Positions 60,631 to 64,000 of a DNA stretch of 64,000 bases are shown here, in pieces. Location: positions 434,001-498,000 of the forward strand of contig NZ_VTYQ01000005.1 of the NCBI RefSeq assembly GCF_013113835.1. The letters are read 5' to 3'. Origin of the DNA: Vibrio sp. RE88 (GTDB taxonomy: Bacteria > Pseudomonadota > Gammaproteobacteria > Enterobacterales > Vibrionaceae). Position 1 is the first letter of the stretch, and each line of letters starts with the position of its first letter. The notes below the pieces were generated by a model. It saw only the letters and a program-made list of their open reading frames with translations, made no database searches and was not told where the DNA came from. Position numbers and translations under genes: made by a program.

Positions 60631-61380
60631 TCAGGAATTCATCACATTTCTTTCTTGCCTGAAGCCATCGATGATCATTTTGTGCTCCGAGCCCACGCCA
60701 AAGAAGTTGACGCCAAGCTCGCCCCAGTCTTTTGCTTGTTGCGCTGTGGCAACGAACATACCGACGGGCTTGCCACTGGCTTTGGCGGCTTCAATAATTC
60801 TGATGCTTGCTTCTCGCACCTGATCGTCGTTTACGCTTTTAGCGCCATACGCCACGGTGAGGTCGACCTGACCAATAAACAGGGCATCTATACCATCGAC
60901 GCGAGCGATGGCTTCCACATTGTCGACGCCTTCGGGATCTTCTATCTGAGCCACGACCACAGTATTCGCTTTACTGTCAGCCAGATGTTGAGCCATAGGC
61001 TTGGTTGCGTAGCTTGCAGCGCGGCTGGAGCTTGCATAGCCGCGCCCCCCTTCACCGTAGTGACATATCTTAACGATTTTCTCTGCCTGTTCTGCATTGC
61101 AGACATGTGGGATCTGAACACCTGTCGCACCACAATCCAAAGCATTAAGAATGGTGGCAGGCTGGCTGTCTTGAACTCGAACCAGACAGGGTAACTGATT
61201 AGCACGGGCAGCAAGGATACACAGGTCGAGAGACTGACGGTCAAACGGAGCGTGCTCGGCATCGAGAATGATGAAGGACAATTCAGACAGTGCTAGCACT
61301 TCGATAATGTGGGGGTGAGGGGTTTTAACAAATGTTCCCAGTAAGGAAGGCTGGGTTAGCGTAGATTTGAAATTAGTCAT
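60631..61380 (-). CDS. HpcH/HpaI-family class II aldolase
   Basis: About 249 residues. Catalytic segments match HpcH/HpaI pyruvate aldolases: IILDAEHAPFD with the His, LVRVQDSQPATILNALDCGATGVQIPHV with Arg, VVAQIEDPEGVDNV with the metal Glu and LFIGQVDLTVAYG with the metal Asp. Relatives split 4-hydroxy-2-oxo acids to pyruvate and an aldehyde. ATG 61380 with GGAGTGTTTTC is preferred over 61398. A half-conserved copy of the operator lies directly upstream. The substrate is probably a 2-keto-4-hydroxy acid made by the dehydrogenases across the divergent promoter. Confidence 0.9.
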   Translation of the reverse strand: MTNFKSTLTQPSLLGTFVKTPHPHIIEVLALSELSFIILDAEHAPFDRQSLDLCILAARANQLPCLVRVQDSQPATILNALDCGATGVQIPHVCNAEQAEKIVKICHYGEGGRGYASSSRAASYATKPMAQHLADSKANTVVVAQIEDPEGVDNVEAIARVDGIDALFIGQVDLTVAYGAKSVNDDQVREASIRIIEAAKASGKPVGMFVATAQQAKDWGELGVNFFGVGSEHKMIIDGFRQERNVMNS

Positions 61381-61390
61381 GAAAACACTC

Positions 61391-61410
61391 CATTGCAAAG
61401 GTATGCAAAA
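61391..61410. promoter_or_regulatory. Degenerate operator copy D (aldolase promoter)
   Basis: CATTGCAAAGGTATGCAAAA matches the operator family in about 15 of 20 positions; the right half TATGCAAAA is close, and the central CG is missing. It lies 11 bases from the aldolase start. Confidence 0.4.
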
Positions 61411-61603
61411 ATTAGCACGAACAAATGTAAATGATCAGTGAATTTTATGTGATCTAAATACCATTTTTGATTATTAAATCATCGATTGATTGTGTCTATG
61501 ATGCTTTGTTCTGTCTTTTAATCTTATTAAAACAAGTAATTAGAGAGTTTTTTGGGCTTGCGTACGATTATCTTGAAAGTTGTTAAAATTGTGTTTAATC
61601 TAA

Positions 61604-61623
61604 TTTTGCATTCGTATCCAAAA
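61604..61623. promoter_or_regulatory. LacI-type operator C (dehydrogenase operon)
   Basis: TTTTGCATTCGTATCCAAAA, 47 bp upstream of the histidinol-dehydrogenase-family gene. A looser relative (TTGCGTACGATT) lies at 61558. The rest of 61399-61669 is AT-rich promoter DNA without a gene. Confidence 0.82.
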
Positions 61624-61669
61624 CTACAAATAAGCAATTGTCAGTCTAAACCCTCAAGGAGAAAATCGC

Positions 61670-62962
61670 ATGGCACGCATTTTAAAGAACGGAATCACTG
61701 AAGAAGCATCAGCATCAAATGACGCGAAAGTGCGTCAGATCGTAGAGAACATTCTTGCTGATATTGAATCGAAAGGTGACAGCGCCGTACGCGAGCTTTC
61801 AGAAAAATTTGATAACTGGTCACCAGAGCAGTTTCGTTTAACACCAGACCAGATTCAGGCATGTGTTGACGCGTTAGATGAGTCAACTCGCCACGATATT
61901 GAATTCGCTCAGGAGCAAGTACGTAACTTTGCTCAAATTCAGCGCGATTCAATGAAAGATGTTGAAGTTGAAACTATGCCGGGTGTGGTTCTGGGTCATA
62001 AGAATATTCCGGTTAATAGCGTAGGTTGTTATATCCCAGGCGGTAAGTACCCGCTAGTCGCGTCTGCTCACATGAGTGTACTCACTGCAAAAGTGGCAGG
62101 CGTAAAACGAGTGATCGCTTGTGCTCCGCCATTTAATGGCCAGCCAAATGTGGCAATCGTTGCGGCGATGGCGATGGCTGGCGCTGATGAGATTTACTGT
62201 TTTGGTGGCGTTCAGGCAGTAGGCGCAATGGCACTGGGTACTGAGACAATTGCCCCTGTAGATATGATTGTTGGCCCAGGTAACGCGTTTGTTGCTGAAG
62301 CTAAGCGTCAGTTGTTTGGTCGCGTGGGTATCGATTTGTTTGCTGGTCCAACGGAAACGCTGGTTATTGCTGATGAAAAGGGCTGTGACCCAGAACTGGC
62401 AGCAGCAGACTTATTGGGTCAGGCTGAGCATGGCTACAACTCTCCGGCTGTTCTTCTAACAAACAGCGAGACGTTTGCCGAGGAAACGATCAAAGAGATT
62501 GAGCGCCAGTTGACGATTCTGCCAACGGCGGAAGTCGCAGGCAAAGCATGGGCAGATTACGGTCAGGTGATCGTGTGTGACAGCTATGAAGAAATGGTTG
62601 AAGTTGCAGATGACATCGCCTCAGAACACGTTCAGGTGATGACGGAAGATCCAAAGTATTTCCTCGACAACATGTCCAACTATGGTGCGCTGTTCTTAGG
62701 TCGCGAGACCAACGTTTCTTACGGTGACAAATGTATCGGTACGAACCATACGCTTCCGACAAAGAAAGCGGCTCGCTACACCGGTGGTCTGTGGGTAGGT
62801 AAATTCATTAAGACTTGTACGTATCAGCGTGTCACTGAAGCGGCATCTCTGAAGGTGGGCGAATACTGTTCTCGCTTGTGTGCACTGGAAGGTTTTGCTG
62901 GGCACAAAGAGCAAGCGGATATTCGTGTACGCCGTTACAAAGGCAAAGTAGAAGAGGCTTAA
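61670..62962 (+). CDS. Histidinol-dehydrogenase-family enzyme, HpsN-like
   Basis: 430 residues. HisD-fold motifs: [43 protein letters not shown], zinc ligands Gln/His in [10 protein letters not shown], catalytic Glu-His in ASEHVQVM, Asp in [14 protein letters not shown] and the last His in EGFAGHKEQ. The [20 protein letters not shown] stretch resembles the HpsN (sulfopropanediol 3-dehydrogenase) branch, not biosynthetic HisD. Such enzymes oxidise a primary alcohol by two NAD-dependent steps to the acid. No other histidine gene is near. RBS is CAAGGAGAAAATCGC; one base separates it from the SDR gene. Confidence 0.88.
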   Translation: MARILKNGITEEASASNDAKVRQIVENILADIESKGDSAVRELSEKFDNWSPEQFRLTPDQIQACVDALDESTRHDIEFAQEQVRNFAQIQRDSMKDVEVETMPGVVLGHKNIPVNSVGCYIPGGKYPLVASAHMSVLTAKVAGVKRVIACAPPFNGQPNVAIVAAMAMAGADEIYCFGGVQAVGAMALGTETIAPVDMIVGPGNAFVAEAKRQLFGRVGIDLFAGPTETLVIADEKGCDPELAAADLLGQAEHGYNSPAVLLTNSETFAEETIKEIERQLTILPTAEVAGKAWADYGQVIVCDSYEEMVEVADDIASEHVQVMTEDPKYFLDNMSNYGALFLGRETNVSYGDKCIGTNHTLPTKKAARYTGGLWVGKFIKTCTYQRVTEAASLKVGEYCSRLCALEGFAGHKEQADIRVRRYKGKVEEA

Positions 62963-62963
62963 T

Positions 62964-63698
62964 ATGTCGAAACTTGCCTTAGTTACAGGCGGCAGTGGCG
63001 GTCTAGGGGCCGCCATATGTCACAAGCTGGCCGATTCCGGCTACCGAGTTGTCTTAACGTACAACAGCAATCAACAGTCGGCGCACAAAGTATTGTCAGA
63101 GTTGTCTGGTGAAGGTCACTTAGCTTTTCAGCTCAATGTGTCGGATTCGCAAGCAATATACTCGTTAGCCAGTCAGGTCAATGAAATTAACGGCCAACTG
63201 GATTTGCTGGTCAATTGCGCCGGTATGACAAAGTTTGTCGCGCATTCAGATTTGAGCGGTTTGAACGACGAGCTGTTTGACCAAATCTTCCAAGTCAATG
63301 TTCGCGCGCCGTTTGCCATGGTTCGCGCCTGTGAATCTTTACTGCGTGAGGCCAAAGGTTGCGTGGTGAACATTACTTCCATCGCCGCGCAAACCGCGAT
63401 GGGCAGCAATATTGCTTACTGTGCGAGTAAATCCGCCGCAGAGAATATGACTCGCTCATTGGCAAGAGCGCTTTCACCGGACATTCGCGTCCTTGCGGTT
63501 GCTCCGGGGCTGGTGGACACCGAGTTTGTTAAAGGGCTCGATGACAGCTGGCGCAATCAGCAGGAGCAATCGACACCGCTCAAACGTCTTGCCAGTGATG
63601 ACGAGGTGGCAAGTGCAGTCTATGCCGCTGCGGAAGTGCTGACGTTCTCAACGGGCAACACGATTGCCGTCGACGGTGGCAGACCTCTTGGTTCCTGA
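62964..63698 (+). CDS. Short-chain dehydrogenase/reductase
   Basis: 244 residues. Classical SDR: TGGSGGLGAAICHKLA nucleotide motif, NCAG in LLVNCAGMTKF, catalytic Ser in NITSIAAQT and YCASK. Closest by feel to FabG-like 3-oxoacyl reductases, but its coupling with the HisD-family gene points to oxidation of a secondary alcohol in the catabolic pathway. Start ATG 62964 follows directly on the preceding stop. Confidence 0.9.
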   Translation: MSKLALVTGGSGGLGAAICHKLADSGYRVVLTYNSNQQSAHKVLSELSGEGHLAFQLNVSDSQAIYSLASQVNEINGQLDLLVNCAGMTKFVAHSDLSGLNDELFDQIFQVNVRAPFAMVRACESLLREAKGCVVNITSIAAQTAMGSNIAYCASKSAAENMTRSLARALSPDIRVLAVAPGLVDTEFVKGLDDSWRNQQEQSTPLKRLASDDEVASAVYAAAEVLTFSTGNTIAVDGGRPLGS

Positions 63699-63784
63699 TC
63701 TCATTGATATGAGAGCCAGCTAAGCAAAGCGCTAACAAAGTCAATGGCTAGACCCAAGAAAAGAAAGAACAATTAGGATTATCT

Positions 63785-64000
63785 ATGACTCTACAAAATC
63801 GAATTAACGACAATCTTGTTCGTTACATGGAGCTGATACCGGGAACCAGTGCGTTTATCGATGCGCGTACTCCGGGCAGTGACCTGAAAGACAACTTCTG
63901 CATCATAGGCGCAGGCGTCGCTGAAAGCAGCCGTCAGCATGTTCACATCCGCGAAACAGCAGGCTTCAATATCGGCGCAGCAGGTCAGCCGCCGGGTATT
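63785..64000 (+). CDS. Cupin-domain protein, 5' part (cut by window end)
   Basis: The first 72 codons of a gene that runs past the window: MTLQNRINDNLVRYMELIPG at the start, then VAESSRQHVHIRETAGFNIG and a QPPG tail. I recall cupins with HVHI..GFNIG..QPPG in catabolic clusters of marine alphaproteobacteria, where their function is not established to my knowledge. The RBS is AATTAGGATTATCT. Third gene of the operon controlled by operator C, 86 bp after the SDR gene; more pathway genes probably follow. Confidence 0.75.
   Translation, partial: MTLQNRINDNLVRYMELIPGTSAFIDARTPGSDLKDNFCIIGAGVAESSRQHVHIRETAGFNIGAAGQPPGI

Noticed and set aside
61550..61572. Further full operator copy just upstream of operator C
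   Set aside because: TTGCGTACGATT matches only about 10 of 20 positions; it is mentioned with operator C but not counted as a site.
61670..62962. Biosynthetic histidinol dehydrogenase (hisD)
   Set aside because: No other his gene nearby, catabolic neighbours, a LacI-type operator in the promoter and the [18 protein letters not shown] region point to an HpsN-like branch.

Overview
The window looks like a stretch of a marine gammaproteobacterial chromosome, most likely Vibrio or a close relative. This rests on remembered family resemblance (LuxQ-like receiver domains, a Vibrio/Proteus-style sialic acid locus with a sodium symporter, compact operons with AGGAG-type ribosome sites); no database search was possible. 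No rRNA, tRNA, CRISPR array, transposase or phage gene was seen. The layout is a chain of accessory catabolic and envelope modules separated by clear hairpin terminators.

Region 1 (1-4655): the first codons of a minus-strand gene, a TauE-type exporter, a kinase-like protein, a LysR regulator and a sugar/inositol MFS transporter. Region 2 (4656-16211): a myo-inositol catabolic cluster, transporter // iolE-iolD-Gfo/Idh-iolC-iolB paralog-iolJ-iolR-iolI-iolB-iolG. Palindromic boxes of the type TGAAA-N6-TTTCA, probably read by the RpiR-type IolR, lie in the transporter/iolE intergenic region and again before the second iolB. No iolA (methylmalonate-semialdehyde dehydrogenase) is present. Region 3 (16226-22838): a six-gene minus-strand operon of nucleotide-sugar type (PseG-like protein, DegT aminotransferase, phytanoyl-CoA dioxygenase relative, MFS carrier, glycosyltransferase, soluble CapD/WbpM-like dehydratase) with no obvious end product.

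Region 4 (22839-27292): an AT-richer patch with a lone receiver domain, an ABC-F ATPase preceded by short reading frames, and a TetR-YciI-Tag operon with a perfect 12-bp-arm operator. Region 5 (27328-32643): a three-gene operon of a histidine-rich membrane-anchored di-heme peroxidase, a hybrid kinase with Hpt domain, and a PAS-kinase-receiver protein whose kinase core looks degenerate. Region 6 (32914-41982): sialic acid use (nanA, nanR, nagA, nanE, nanK, SSS symporter, YhcH/NanQ, BNR-repeat sialidase-like protein) with GGAGT-N3-ACTCC boxes in both divergent promoters. Region 7 (42250-49992): an RND efflux operon carrying its own outer-membrane lipoprotein and two-component system.

Region 8 (49966-64000) is the most interesting: an unassigned catabolic regulon with an AEC carrier, two LacI-family regulators, an SSS symporter, two tandem double-domain SnoaL-like proteins, a TRAP transporter, an HpcH/HpaI aldolase, a histidinol-dehydrogenase-family enzyme (the family of HpsN sulfopropanediol dehydrogenase), an SDR and a cupin cut by the window end. 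Three promoters carry the same 20-bp palindrome (TTTTGSWTWCGWATCCAAAA) with a central CG, typical of LacI-family operators, and two weaker copies lie nearby. One LacI regulator has no ATG/GTG/TTG start that would keep its DNA-binding domain intact and appears to start at ATT.
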